From Gammaproteobacteria bacterium (GTDB lineage Bacteria > Pseudomonadota > Gammaproteobacteria > Steroidobacterales > Rariloculaceae), in NCBI GenBank assembly GCA_017577365.1, contig PKRJ01000011.1, positions 11,509 through 75,508 of the forward strand: 64,000 nt of DNA, written 5' to 3'. Both the position numbers and the translations under genes were made by a program. Within the stretch, counting starts at the first letter, position 1. Each line of letters starts with the position of its first letter. Below, one piece after another: positions 9,254-20,074 of this stretch. Under the pieces are notes generated by a model, which was not told where the DNA came from, searched no databases, and was given only the letters and a program-made list of their open reading frames with translations.

Positions 9254-9781
9254 TCAGCGGGCGATCGAATGAGTACGCCAGATCTTCTTCTGCAGCTGGA
9301 TGATGCCGAACAGAAGCGCTTCGGCGGTCGGCGGGCAGCCCGGCACGTAGACGTCGACCGGAACGATGCGATCGCATCCGCGCACGACCGAGTACGAGTA
9401 GTGGTAATAGCCGCCGCCGTTCGCGCACGAGCCCATCGAGATGACCCAGCGCGGCTCCGGCATCTGGTCGTAGACCTTGCGAAGCGCCGGCGCCATCTTG
9501 TTGCACAGCGTTCCGGCGACGATCATCACGTCCGACTGTCGGGGGCTCGGCCTGAAGATCACGCCGAAGCGGTCGAGATCGTATCGAGCGGCACCGGCGT
9601 GCATCATCTCGACGGCGCAGCAGGCGAGGCCGAAAGTCATCGGCCACAGCGACCCCGTCCTCGCCCAGTTCACGAGCTTGTCGACTTGCGTGACGACGAA
9701 GCCCCGCTGCATCACCTCGGGGACGTCGAACGGCAATTCCTTGTCGAGGGCCGTGCGGGCCGCTTCTCCGCTCAATCCCAT
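9254..9781 (-). CDS. nuoB: NADH-quinone oxidoreductase subunit B, cluster N2
   Basis: A 175-residue subunit that binds the terminal cluster N2 reducing ubiquinone. The tandem cysteines are seen in LACCAVEMM, with the further ligands in GSCANGGGYY and YVPGCPPTAEALL. The ATG at 9781 is chosen because an AGGGG stretch lies about 9 bases before it; an in-frame ATG 21 bases upstream (9802) is the alternative. Either start overlaps the end of nuoA. Confidence 0.96.
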   Translation of the reverse strand: MGLSGEAARTALDKELPFDVPEVMQRGFVVTQVDKLVNWARTGSLWPMTFGLACCAVEMMHAGAARYDLDRFGVIFRPSPRQSDVMIVAGTLCNKMAPALRKVYDQMPEPRWVISMGSCANGGGYYHYSYSVVRGCDRIVPVDVYVPGCPPTAEALLFGIIQLQKKIWRTHSIAR

Positions 9782-10128
9782 TCCAGCGCCCCTTTCTTCC
9801 ATTCGTAGATGAAACCGACGACGAGTAGCGCGAGGAACACGCCCATTGCGCCGATTCCGAACAGGCCGACCGCGTCCAGCGAAACGGCCCAGGGCACGAA
9901 GAAGGCGAGCTCGAGGTCGAAGAGGATGAAGAGGATCGCGACGAGGTAGTAGCGCACGTCGAAGCGATTACGCGTGTCCTCGAACGCCTCGAAGCCGCAC
10001 TCGTAAGCGGAAAGCTTTTCCTGGTCTTTCTGCCCGCGCCCGAGTACGAAACCGATACCGAGAAGGACGACGCCCAATCCGGCGGCCACGATCACGAAGA
10101 TCAGGATCGGCAGGTAGTTTGCAAGCAT
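9772..10128 (-). CDS. nuoA: NADH-quinone oxidoreductase subunit A
   Basis: The first gene of the nuo operon: a 118-residue ND3-type protein with three transmembrane helices. The conserved loop KLSAYECGFEAFEDTRNRFDVRYYLVAILFILFDLE contains the cysteine that switches accessibility in the active/deactive transition of complex I and the acidic FDLE helix. Only about 40 bases separate its start from the terminator that ends the upstream tRNA-Leu transcript, so no obvious independent promoter could be recognised. Confidence 0.97.
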   Translation of the reverse strand: MLANYLPILIFVIVAAGLGVVLLGIGFVLGRGQKDQEKLSAYECGFEAFEDTRNRFDVRYYLVAILFILFDLELAFFVPWAVSLDAVGLFGIGAMGVFLALLVVGFIYEWKKGALEWD

Positions 10129-10166
10129 AATTCGCTACGCGCGCCCGGCCGCTTGCGCGGTGGGAC

Positions 10167-10200
10167 CCTATAAAAAAACCGGCCGCTCGGACCGGCCGTG
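10167..10200 (-). terminator. Rho-independent terminator after tRNA-Leu
   Basis: On the minus strand a CGGCCG/CGGCCG stem with a 7-base loop is followed at once by a run of seven T. It closes the glmM/tpiA/secG/tRNA-Leu transcript. It also lies directly upstream of nuoA, so it separates, or attenuates between, the two units. Confidence 0.75.
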
Positions 10201-10278
10201 TTGGATTCGATCGGCTGGCGCCGATCGAGCCGGCGCGAATTGTAGCAACTCAGCCGGAGCGCGTCTCGCTGTAATTAG

Positions 10279-10363
10279 TGGTGCGGATGGTCGGACTCGA
10301 ACCGACACGGCTTGCGCCACTGCCCCCTCAAGACAGCGTGTCTACCAATTCCACCACATCCGC
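10279..10363 (-). tRNA. tRNA-Leu (GAG)
   Basis: An 85-base class II tRNA with encoded CCA. The acceptor stem GCGGATG pairs fully with CATCCGC, followed by discriminator A. The D-arm contains GGTGGAATTGGTAGACACGC as in other tRNA-Leu genes, the anticodon loop reads CTTGAGG (anticodon GAG, decoding CUC/CUU), there is a variable arm, and the T-loop GGTTCGAGTCC is intact. The position between secG and nuoA is the usual one in many gammaproteobacteria. Confidence 0.96.
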
Positions 10364-10369
10364 AACGAA

Positions 10370-10792
10370 TCAATTGCCTTCCGCTTCGGTCGATGGCGCG
10401 GCGGGCTCATCGGCCGGCGAAGGTCGCTCCGAGGCCGGAGCATCGTCCGCCGGGAGCTCCGATGGCAGCGCCGGCGGCAAATCGAGGTCCTGCGGCTCGC
10501 TGGGCACCGCGCGCGACCCGCCGGCAGGCATTCTGTCGAGAATACTCTCGGGCTGCTGCTGCTCGGTCGAGAAGTACGCGAGCGCGAGGCTCGTGACGAA
10601 AAACGTCGTCGCGAGCAGCGCCGTTGTCCTCGACAGGAAGTTCGCCGAGCCGCGTGCCCCGAAAACCGTACCCGACGCCCCGGCCCCGAAGCCCGTTCCG
10701 GCCTCGGCGCCCTTGCCCCGCTGCAGGAGCACGAGCCCGACGATCATCAGGCACACGAGTATATGCAATATCAAGACGATCGTCTGAAGCAT
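10370..10792 (-). CDS. secG: Protein-export membrane protein SecG
   Basis: A 140-residue SecG, the small subunit that stimulates SecYEG translocation. It has an N-terminal transmembrane helix, then the conserved LLQRGKGAEAGTGFGAGASGTVFGA cytoplasmic loop, then a second helix (RTTALLATTFFVTSLALAYF). The C-terminal tail rich in Pro, Ala, Ser and Glu is low complexity and variable in the family. It is followed by tRNA-Leu 6 bases after its stop. Confidence 0.96.
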   Translation of the reverse strand: MLQTIVLILHILVCLMIVGLVLLQRGKGAEAGTGFGAGASGTVFGARGSANFLSRTTALLATTFFVTSLALAYFSTEQQQPESILDRMPAGGSRAVPSEPQDLDLPPALPSELPADDAPASERPSPADEPAAPSTEAEGN

Positions 10793-10822
10793 GTGCCGAT
10801 GTCTATCGAAAACGACTCCGCC

Positions 10823-11605
10823 TCACCGCGCGGATGCTGCGTCGTAAATCTTCAAGAATTCCGCGGCGTCGAGAGACGCTCCGCCCACGAGGCCGCCGTC
10901 GATATCCTCCATCGCGAACAGCTCGGCCGCGTTGCCGCCTTTCACGCTGCCGCCGTAGAGGATGACGAGGCCGGATGCGATTGTAGCATCTTGCCGCGCG
11001 ATCATGCTGCGAATTTGCGCATGTACGGCCTGTGCCTGCTCCGGCGTCGCTGTCTTGCCCGTGCCGATCGCCCAGACCGGCTCGTACGCGACGACCGCGT
11101 TCGCGAAAGCCGCGACACCCGCGGCGTCGAGCACCGCCTTCATTTGACGCTCGACAACCTCCTCGGTTCGGCCCGCCTCGCGCTCGTCGAGCGTTTCGCC
11201 GACGCACAGGATCGGAACGAGCCCCGCCTGCTGCGCCGCCTTGAACTTCTCGGCGACGATCGCGTCGCTCTCGCCGAACAGCGTACGGCGCTCCGAGTGG
11301 CCGACGATGGCGTAGCGGCACCCGACGTCGGCCAGCATCGCGCCGGATACTTCGCCGGTGAACGCCCCGCTGCCGATCCGCGTCGAGACGTCCTGCGACC
11401 CGAGCAGGATGTCGCTGCCCGCGAGCCGGTCCGCGACGGTCTTCAAGTACGGATACGGCGCGCAGAGCAGCATCTTCGCGCCGCCCTTCTTGCCCGCGAC
11501 GAGCGCCGAGACGAGCGCATCGATCGACGCGAGCGATCCATGCATCTTCCAGTTTCCGGCGACCAATTTCGTTCGCCCGGACGATGCTCGCGTAGCGGCG
11601 CTCAT
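10823..11605 (-). CDS. tpiA: Triosephosphate isomerase
   Basis: A 260-residue TIM-barrel enzyme interconverting dihydroxyacetone phosphate and glyceraldehyde 3-phosphate in glycolysis. The catalytic residues are in clear motifs: Lys in GNWKMHG near residue 18, His in AIVGHSERR near 100, Glu in AYEPVWAIGTGKTA near 170, and the phosphate-binding LYGGSVKGGN near 215. It stands 30 bases upstream of secG, with glmM before it, a common order. Confidence 0.97.
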   Translation of the reverse strand: MSAATRASSGRTKLVAGNWKMHGSLASIDALVSALVAGKKGGAKMLLCAPYPYLKTVADRLAGSDILLGSQDVSTRIGSGAFTGEVSGAMLADVGCRYAIVGHSERRTLFGESDAIVAEKFKAAQQAGLVPILCVGETLDEREAGRTEEVVERQMKAVLDAAGVAAFANAVVAYEPVWAIGTGKTATPEQAQAVHAQIRSMIARQDATIASGLVILYGGSVKGGNAAELFAMEDIDGGLVGGASLDAAEFLKIYDAASAR

Positions 11606-11709
11606 CGCGCTTTCCTCCAGCAGGTGTCCATTGCGGGGCCGAGAGCTTAAGGGCGGCTTGGCGCGGAATCAACCGCGACAAACCGAACGAGCCTCATCAG
11701 CAGACGCGC

Positions 11710-13044
11710 TCACGCGATCGCCGCACGCACGGTATCGGCAAGACGCACCGCGAGCGAGCGAACGGTCTCGGCATCCTCGCCCTCGACCATGACGCGCACG
11801 ACGGGCTCGGTGCCCGAAGGTCGCAGCACGACGCGGCCGCGATCGCCGAGCACCTCTTCCGCGCTGCGAATCGCGTCTTGAATCGCCGGGATGCCGTCCA
11901 CGTCGACGCGGCGCGCGACACGCACGTTGATCAGCTCCTGCGGCAGCTGCGGCATCGGCTGCGCGAGCTCCCGCAGGCTGCGGCCGGTGCGCCGCATCAC
12001 CGCGAGCACCTGCAGCGCGGTGATCAGCCCGTCGCCGGTGGTCGTCTTGTCGAGGCAGACGACGTGCCCGGACGTCTCGCCGCCGAGTATGCCGCCGTGC
12101 TCCTTCAGCATCGCGAGCACGTGCCGATCGCCGACCTTCGCGCGGCGGAATTCGATGCCGAGATCGCGCAGCGCGAGCTCGAGCCCGAGATTGCTCATGA
12201 CCGTGCCGATCACCGGCCCCTTCAGCACGCCTCGCTCGCGGCGATCGCGCGCGAGGATATAGAGAAGCCGATCGCCGTCGACGATGTCGCCGCGCTCGTC
12301 GACCATCACGACTCGATCGCCGTCGCCATCGAGCGCGAAACCGACGTGCGCGCGCACTCCGGTCACGGTCAGCTTCAAGAGGTCCGGCCTGGTCGAGCCG
12401 CAGCCGTCGTTGATGTTGCGCCCGTTCGGAGAGCAGCCGACCGGCACGACGTCCGCGCCGAGCTCGGCGATCACGCGCGGCGCCACCTTGTAGCCCGCGC
12501 CGTGCGATGCGTCGACGACGATCTTCAGGCCGTCGAGCGTCATGTCGCTCGGGATCGTGCTCTTGAGGAAGGCCATATAGTCGTCGCGGGCCGAGGTCGC
12601 CTTCTGCACTCTGCCGAGCGCCTTCGACTCGCGCGTGATCGGCTCCTCGTCGAGCGATGCCTCGATCGCCTCTTCGAGCTCGTCGGAGAGTTTCTCGCCG
12701 TCGGACGCGAAGAACTTGATGCCGTTATCGAAGTACGGATTGTGCGAGGCGCTGATGACGACGCCGAAATCCGCGCCGAGCTTCTTCGTCAGATACGCGA
12801 TCGCCGGCGTCGGCAGCGGGCCGGTCAGCAGCACGTCGACCCCGGCCGCGACGAATCCGGCCTCGAGCGCGGACTCGAACATGTACCCGGAGACGCGCGT
12901 GTCCTTGCCGATCAGCACCGTGCCGCCGTTGGGCGCGAGCACGCGTGCGGCGGCGCTCGCGAGGCGCAACGCGAAATCGACCGTCATCGGCGCGACGCCC
13001 ACCTGGCCGCGAATGCCGTCGGTGCCGAAATAGCGTCTGGTCAT
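11710..13044 (-). CDS. glmM: Phosphoglucosamine mutase
   Basis: A 444-residue enzyme converting glucosamine-6-phosphate to glucosamine-1-phosphate for UDP-GlcNAc, hence for peptidoglycan and LPS. The phosphoserine loop VISASHNPYFDNG is at about residues 97-107, the metal site DGDGDRV near 245, the sugar-binding GGETSGH near 325 and the phosphate site RPSGTEPVVRVM near 410. The ATG at 13044 is chosen because it starts the canonical MTRRYFGTDGIRG and is preceded by GGGAGG. It is normally preceded by folP, which is not present here. Confidence 0.96.
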   Translation of the reverse strand: MTRRYFGTDGIRGQVGVAPMTVDFALRLASAAARVLAPNGGTVLIGKDTRVSGYMFESALEAGFVAAGVDVLLTGPLPTPAIAYLTKKLGADFGVVISASHNPYFDNGIKFFASDGEKLSDELEEAIEASLDEEPITRESKALGRVQKATSARDDYMAFLKSTIPSDMTLDGLKIVVDASHGAGYKVAPRVIAELGADVVPVGCSPNGRNINDGCGSTRPDLLKLTVTGVRAHVGFALDGDGDRVVMVDERGDIVDGDRLLYILARDRRERGVLKGPVIGTVMSNLGLELALRDLGIEFRRAKVGDRHVLAMLKEHGGILGGETSGHVVCLDKTTTGDGLITALQVLAVMRRTGRSLRELAQPMPQLPQELINVRVARRVDVDGIPAIQDAIRSAEEVLGDRGRVVLRPSGTEPVVRVMVEGEDAETVRSLAVRLADTVRAAIA

Positions 13045-13221
13045 CGATCCTCCCTTGACCGGGCGCACCGCTCGGCGGAGCGATCGCCCGTTAGCCCCGT
13101 CCGCCGGCGTTCTTCGTTCTCGGTGCGCGCAGAAAAGTCCGATATCGGGCGCTCGGAACCGCGACGGCTCGAGCGACCGGAACCCGCCGGACGGCTGGGC
13201 CGCCGCCCGGCTCGGCCTGGA

Positions 13222-15159
<1,938 letters not shown>

Positions 15160-15217
15160 AACGTTACCTCACGATTGGGCGGCCCGAGGCATCGGACCGA
15201 TCCCACGTTAGACCGTA

Positions 15218-15841
15218 CTACATCCGATGGTTTCTGGCCAGCATGTAGATCTCGCGACTCTCGGGCCGAGAAGCCTTCGGCTTCAGCAACTTGACCGCAC
15301 CGAAGGTTCGTCTCGCGTGCTGCACGAACTCCGGGAAACCCTCGCCCTGAAAAAGCTTGACGAGAAAGGTACCTCCGGGAGCGAGGACCTCGGTGGCGAA
15401 CAGCAACGCCTCCTCGGCAAGGCCCATGCTGCGGGGCTGATCGATCGCGCGTGTGCCACTGATATTGGGGGCCATATCGGACATCACAAGATCTATCTTC
15501 TCGTCCCCGATGGCGCGCGCGAGCGCCTCGACGGTGGCCGGATCGGTGAAATCTCCGTGCAAGAATTCGACCCCCGGGATCGGCTCCATCGGCAGCAGGT
15601 CGACCGCCCAGACCCGCCCGCGCGGGCCGACGATCTTCGCGGCGTACTGGCTCCAGGCCCCCGGCGCCGCGCCGAGGTCGACGACGCGCATCCCGGGCCA
15701 TAGCACGCGCTCCTTCTGCTGGATCTGCTCGAGCTTGAAGACCGCGCGCGAGCGCCACCCTTCTCGGGCCGCCCGCTCGACGTAGGGGTCCCGTTCCTGG
15801 CGGCGTTTCCAGCGGCTACTGGACCCGCCGCGCCGACTCAT
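15218..15841 (-). CDS. rlmE: 23S rRNA (uridine-2'-O-)-methyltransferase RlmE (FtsJ/RrmJ)
   Basis: A 207-residue SAM-dependent methyltransferase that modifies U2552 (E. coli numbering) of 23S rRNA in the A-loop. The SAM motif VVDLGAAPGAWSQYA lies around residues 48-62, with the K-D-K-E catalytic set visible as the early RAVFKLEQI Lys, SDMAPNISG, GTFLVKLFQG and the C-terminal SRE segment. The basic N-terminus is typical. It is divergent from yhbY and precedes ftsH by 58 bases, a heat-shock pairing in E. coli; no sigma-32 site was recognised here. Confidence 0.96.
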   Translation of the reverse strand: MSRRGGSSSRWKRRQERDPYVERAAREGWRSRAVFKLEQIQQKERVLWPGMRVVDLGAAPGAWSQYAAKIVGPRGRVWAVDLLPMEPIPGVEFLHGDFTDPATVEALARAIGDEKIDLVMSDMAPNISGTRAIDQPRSMGLAEEALLFATEVLAPGGTFLVKLFQGEGFPEFVQHARRTFGAVKLLKPKASRPESREIYMLARNHRM

Positions 15842-15893
15842 CTATGCTCGTCCAACGGCGCCGACGAGGACGGCGCGCATAACAAGAACTAGG

Positions 15894-16190
15894 ATGCATC
15901 TCACCGAAGAGCAATCCAACTATCTACGAATCCTCGGTCATACCCTGACACCGGTCATCGAAGTCGGCGCGGGCGGCGTCACCGAGTCGCTGCGCAAGGA
16001 GCTCGACAAGGCATTGACCGATCACGAGCTCGTGAAGGTGCGGGTTCGCTTCGGCGATCGACAACGCCGGGCCAGGATTTTCGCCGAGCTCGCGCCGATG
16101 GCGGACGCTTGCCTCGTCAAGGAATCGGGCCACGTGGCGCTGCTCTATCGGCCGGGCAACCCGGCGTCGATCCGCCTGCCGCAGAGCTGA
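15894..16190 (+). CDS. yhbY: CRS1/YhbY-family RNA-binding protein
   Basis: A 98-residue protein of the YhbY/CRM family, which associates with pre-50S ribosomal particles. The family hallmarks are LRILGHTLTPVIEVGAGGVTESL and the turn with DHELVKVR; the GxxG loop appears as VGAGGV rather than the classical GKxG. It is divergent from rlmE and convergent with greA, the same arrangement as in E. coli. Confidence 0.94.
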   Translation: MHLTEEQSNYLRILGHTLTPVIEVGAGGVTESLRKELDKALTDHELVKVRVRFGDRQRRARIFAELAPMADACLVKESGHVALLYRPGNPASIRLPQS

Positions 16191-16217
16191 AGCGTCGCCG
16201 TTCGCCGGCGTCGAGCG

Positions 16218-16694
16218 TCAGACGTACTCGACGCGCGCGATCTCGTAGCGGCGTCGCCCGCTCGGCGTCGCGACCTCGGCGGTATCGCCTTCTTCCTTCC
16301 CGATGAGCGCTCGGGCGATCGGAGAGGTGATCGAGATCAGCCCGTCCTTGATGTCCGACTCGTCCTCTCCGACGATCTGATAGCGTGCCTCCTCGCCACT
16401 CTCGACGTCGATGAGGTGCACGGTCGCGCCGAACACGACTCGGCCGTTCGCCTCGAGCTGCGTCACGTCGATGATCTGCGCGTTCGCGAGCTTCGCCTCG
16501 ATGTCGCGTATCCGCGCCTCGATGAGCCCTTGCTGCTCCTTCGCGGCGTGATACTCGGCGTTCTCACGCAGATCCCCGTGCGCACGTGCCTCCGCGATTG
16601 CATTGACGATGCGTGGGCGCTCCTCGTTCTTCAGCCTGCGAAGCTCCTCGCGGAGGAGCTCCGCGCCGCGCGCCGTAAGTGGCACCTTGGTCAA
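16218..16694 (-). CDS. greA: Transcription elongation factor GreA
   Basis: This 158-residue factor rescues backtracked RNA polymerase by stimulating transcript cleavage; the length equals that of E. coli GreA. The coiled-coil tip motif with two acidic residues is in GDLRENAEYHAAKEQQ near residue 40, followed by the FKBP-like C-terminal domain. The start is taken as TTG at 16694, giving MTKVPLTARG, because GAGGAGG lies 7 bases before it. That TTG overlaps the carB stop as TTGA, so greA is probably translated by coupling to carB. Confidence 0.93.
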   Translation of the reverse strand: MTKVPLTARGAELLREELRRLKNEERPRIVNAIAEARAHGDLRENAEYHAAKEQQGLIEARIRDIEAKLANAQIIDVTQLEANGRVVFGATVHLIDVESGEEARYQIVGEDESDIKDGLISITSPIARALIGKEEGDTAEVATPSGRRRYEIARVEYV

Positions 16695-19600
16695 ATCGCT
16701 GCCTCCTCGTGCAGGTCTTGCAATCGGTTGACGACGACGTTGTCGAGATAATCCAGAGCGTCGCATGTCGCTCTCGCGGCCGCAAGGGTCGTGTAGTAAG
16801 TCACCTTGTTCTGCACGGCCGCGCCGCGGATCGAATGCGACTCTCGAATCGCTTGCTTGCCCTCCGTGGTGTTCACGATCAGGGCGATCTCGCGGTTCTT
16901 GATCATGTCGACTATGTGCGGACGGCCCTCGCGCACCTTGTTGACCCTGGTGCACGGCACGCCGGCGCGCGCGAGCGCCTCGGCGGTACCGCCCGTCGCT
17001 ACGATCTCGAACCCGCGTTTCACGAGCTCTCTACCGAGCTCGACCGCGGCCGGCTTGTCGCGATCTCGCACGCTCAAGAACACGATGCCCGAGCGCGGCA
17101 GATCGACGCCGGACGCGATCTGCGCCTTCGCGTAAGCCTCCGCGAAGGTCCGGCCGGTGCCCATGACCTCGCCCGTCGACTTCATCTCCGGACCGAGGAT
17201 CGGATCCGCGTCCGGGAACTTGATGAACGGAAAAACGGATTCCTTCACCGAGAAGTAGGGCCGGCGCGTCGGCGGCGTCACGCCCTGCTCGGCGAAGGAG
17301 ACGCCCGCCATCGCCTTCGCGGCGATCTTCGCGAGCGGCATGCCGATCGCCTTCGAGACGAAAGGCACCGTTCGCGACGCGCGGGGATTCACCTCGAGCA
17401 CGTAGATGATGCCGTTCTGAATCGCGAATTGCGTATTCATCAGGCCGACGACGCCGAGGGCTTTCGCCATCCTCGTGACCTGATCCGCGAGCTCCCGCTG
17501 CACGTCCTCGCTCAGGCTGAAAGGCGGCAGCGAGCAGCCCGAGTCGCCGGAATGAATGCCCGCCTGCTCCACGTGCTCCATGATGCCGCCGATGATCACC
17601 TCCTGACCGTCCGATATCGCGTCGACGTCGACCTCGACGGCGAGATCGAGAAAACGATCGAGCAGCACCGGGCTCTCGTTCGAGACGCTGACAGCCTGCG
17701 TCATGTAGTCCTTGAGCTCGTCCTCGCTGTAGACGATCTCCATCGCCCGTCCGCCGAGCACGTACGACGGCCGCACGACCAGCGGATAGCCGACCTCCTT
17801 CGCCATCGCGACGGCCTCGTCGGTCGTCCTCGCGGTGCAGTTCGGCGGCTGCTTGAGCCCGAGCCGGTTGACGAGCTGCTGGAAGCGCTCACGGTCCTCG
17901 GCGAGATCGATCGAATCGGGCGGAGTGCCGATGATCGGCACGTCCGCGGCCTCGAGCGCGCGCGCGAGCTTGAGCGGCGTCTGACCGCCGTACTGCACGA
18001 TCACGCCCTTCGGCTTCTCCTTGTGGACGATCTCGAGCACGTCCTCGAGCGTCAGCGGCTCGAAGTAGAGACGGTCGGACGTGTCGTAATCCGTCGAGAC
18101 CGTCTCCGGATTGCAGTTGATCATGATCGTCTCGAAGCCGATCTCCTTGAGCGCGAACGCGGCGTGCACGCAGCAATAGTCGAACTCGATGCCCTGCCCG
18201 ATGCGGTTCGGCCCGCCGCCGAGAATGATGATCTTGTCGCGATCCGTCGGATCCGCCTCGCAGTACTCTTCGTATGTCGAGTAGAGATACGCGGTTGTCG
18301 TCGGGAACTCCGCCGCGCAGCTGTCCACTCGCTTGAATACCGGCCGGACGCCGTGCTTGTAGCGCGCCTTGCGCACGACCGCCTCGCCGACGCCGAGCAG
18401 CGACCCGATGCGGCTGTCGCTGAAGCCCTTGCGCTTCAGCGCGCGCAGCCGCTCGGGCTGCAGCGCGTCGAGGCCTTCCGCGGCGACGGCCTTCTCCGTC
18501 TCGACGAGATCCTCGATCTGCGCGAGGAACCACGGATCGATCTTCGTGAGCTGATGGATCTCGTCGAGCGGCATGCCGAGACGGAACGCGTCCGCGACGT
18601 ACCAGAGCCGGTTGGCGCCCGGCATGCTGAGCTCGCGCTTGAGCTCGGCCCATTCCTCCTCGGTCTCCGCCGCGCGCATCATCGGCGTGAGTCCGTCGAC
18701 GCCGATCTCGAGGCCGCGCAGCGCCTTCTGCAGCGACTCCTGGAACGTCCGCCCGATCGCCATGACCTCGCCGACCGATTTCATCTGCGTGGTCAGGCGA
18801 TCGTTCGCCTGCGGAAACTTCTCGAACGTGAAGCGAGGTACCTTCGTGACGACGTAATCGATCGTCGGCTCGAAGCTCGCGGGCGTGAGCCCGCCCGTGA
18901 TCTCGTTGCGCAGCTCGTCGAGGGTGTAGCCGACCGCGAGCTTCGCCGCGACTTTCGCGATCGGGAATCCGGTCGCCTTCGACGCGAGCGCGGACGAGCG
19001 CGACACGCGCGGATTCATCTCGATGATGATGAGCCGCCCGTCCTCGGGGTTGATCGCGAACTGCACGTTCGAGCCGCCGGTGTCGACGCCGATCTTGCGC
19101 AGCACGGCGATCGACGCGTCGCGCATGCGCTGATACTCCTTGTCGGTCAGCGTCTGGGCGGGCGCGACGGTGATCGAGTCGCCCGTATGGATGCCCATCG
19201 GGTCGAGGTTCTCGATCGAGCAGACGATGATGCAGTTGTCGTTCCGATCGCGAACGACCTCCATCTCGAACTCTTTCCAGCCGAGCACCGACTCCTCGAG
19301 CAGCACCTCGGTCGTCGGCGACTGGTCGAGGCCGCGCGCGACGATCTCCTCGAACTCCTCGCGGTTGTACGCGATACCGCCGCCGCTTCCGCCGAGCGTG
19401 AACGACGGGCGCACGATGATCGGGAAGCCGATCTCCTCCTGCACCTCCCGCGCTTCCTCGAGCGAATGCGCCACACCGGCGCGCGCGACCTCGAGCCCGA
19501 TCTCCTTCATCGCGTTGCGGAAGAGCTCGCGGTCCTCGGCCATCGCGATCGCGTCGCGCGACGCGCCGATCAGCTCGACGCCGTACTTCTCGAGAATGCC

Positions 19601-19915
19601 TTCGCGATCGAGGTCGAGCGCGCAGTTGAGCGCGGTCTGACCGCCCATCGTCGGCAGCAGCGCGGACGGTCTTTCTCGCTCGATGATGCTCGCGATCGCG
19701 CGCCAGCTGATCGGCTCGATGTAGACCGCGTCCGCGCTCTGCGGGTCGGTCATGATCGTCGCGGGATTGGAGTTCACGAGGATGACCCGATAGCCCTCCT
19801 CCCGAAGCGCCTTGCACGCTTGCGTGCCCGAATAATCGAACTCGCAAGCCTGCCCGATGACGATCGGACCGGCTCCGATGATCAGGATGCTTTCGAGGTC
19901 TTGGCGGCGCGGCAT
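16691..19915 (-). CDS. carB: Carbamoyl-phosphate synthase large subunit
   Basis: A 1074-residue synthetase that makes carbamoyl phosphate from bicarbonate, ATP and ammonia channelled from CarA, feeding pyrimidine and arginine synthesis. It has two duplicated ATP-grasp halves (N-terminal IIGAGPIVIGQACEFDYSG; the second copy begins near residue 555 at ILGGGPNRIGQGIEFDYC). An oligomerization domain separates them, and a C-terminal MGS-type allosteric domain ends with LDYLDNVVVNRLQ. It lies 159 bases downstream of carA. Confidence 0.98.
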   Translation of the reverse strand: MPRRQDLESILIIGAGPIVIGQACEFDYSGTQACKALREEGYRVILVNSNPATIMTDPQSADAVYIEPISWRAIASIIERERPSALLPTMGGQTALNCALDLDREGILEKYGVELIGASRDAIAMAEDRELFRNAMKEIGLEVARAGVAHSLEEAREVQEEIGFPIIVRPSFTLGGSGGGIAYNREEFEEIVARGLDQSPTTEVLLEESVLGWKEFEMEVVRDRNDNCIIVCSIENLDPMGIHTGDSITVAPAQTLTDKEYQRMRDASIAVLRKIGVDTGGSNVQFAINPEDGRLIIIEMNPRVSRSSALASKATGFPIAKVAAKLAVGYTLDELRNEITGGLTPASFEPTIDYVVTKVPRFTFEKFPQANDRLTTQMKSVGEVMAIGRTFQESLQKALRGLEIGVDGLTPMMRAAETEEEWAELKRELSMPGANRLWYVADAFRLGMPLDEIHQLTKIDPWFLAQIEDLVETEKAVAAEGLDALQPERLRALKRKGFSDSRIGSLLGVGEAVVRKARYKHGVRPVFKRVDSCAAEFPTTTAYLYSTYEEYCEADPTDRDKIIILGGGPNRIGQGIEFDYCCVHAAFALKEIGFETIMINCNPETVSTDYDTSDRLYFEPLTLEDVLEIVHKEKPKGVIVQYGGQTPLKLARALEAADVPIIGTPPDSIDLAEDRERFQQLVNRLGLKQPPNCTARTTDEAVAMAKEVGYPLVVRPSYVLGGRAMEIVYSEDELKDYMTQAVSVSNESPVLLDRFLDLAVEVDVDAISDGQEVIIGGIMEHVEQAGIHSGDSGCSLPPFSLSEDVQRELADQVTRMAKALGVVGLMNTQFAIQNGIIYVLEVNPRASRTVPFVSKAIGMPLAKIAAKAMAGVSFAEQGVTPPTRRPYFSVKESVFPFIKFPDADPILGPEMKSTGEVMGTGRTFAEAYAKAQIASGVDLPRSGIVFLSVRDRDKPAAVELGRELVKRGFEIVATGGTAEALARAGVPCTRVNKVREGRPHIVDMIKNREIALIVNTTEGKQAIRESHSIRGAAVQNKVTYYTTLAAARATCDALDYLDNVVVNRLQDLHEEAAI

Positions 19916-20074
19916 ACGGTTATTCCACTCTCCGTGAGCGCTCGATCGAGGCGAAGCCCGCGATCGATTGGATTGAAGCGGCGGCGCCCCCTTCCCGCTG
20001 GGATCGGCGGGCGGGGCGCGCGGAATCTGTCGGGCGCTCGCGAACGGTGCGCCCGAATCGCGGATGCGGTCGGA

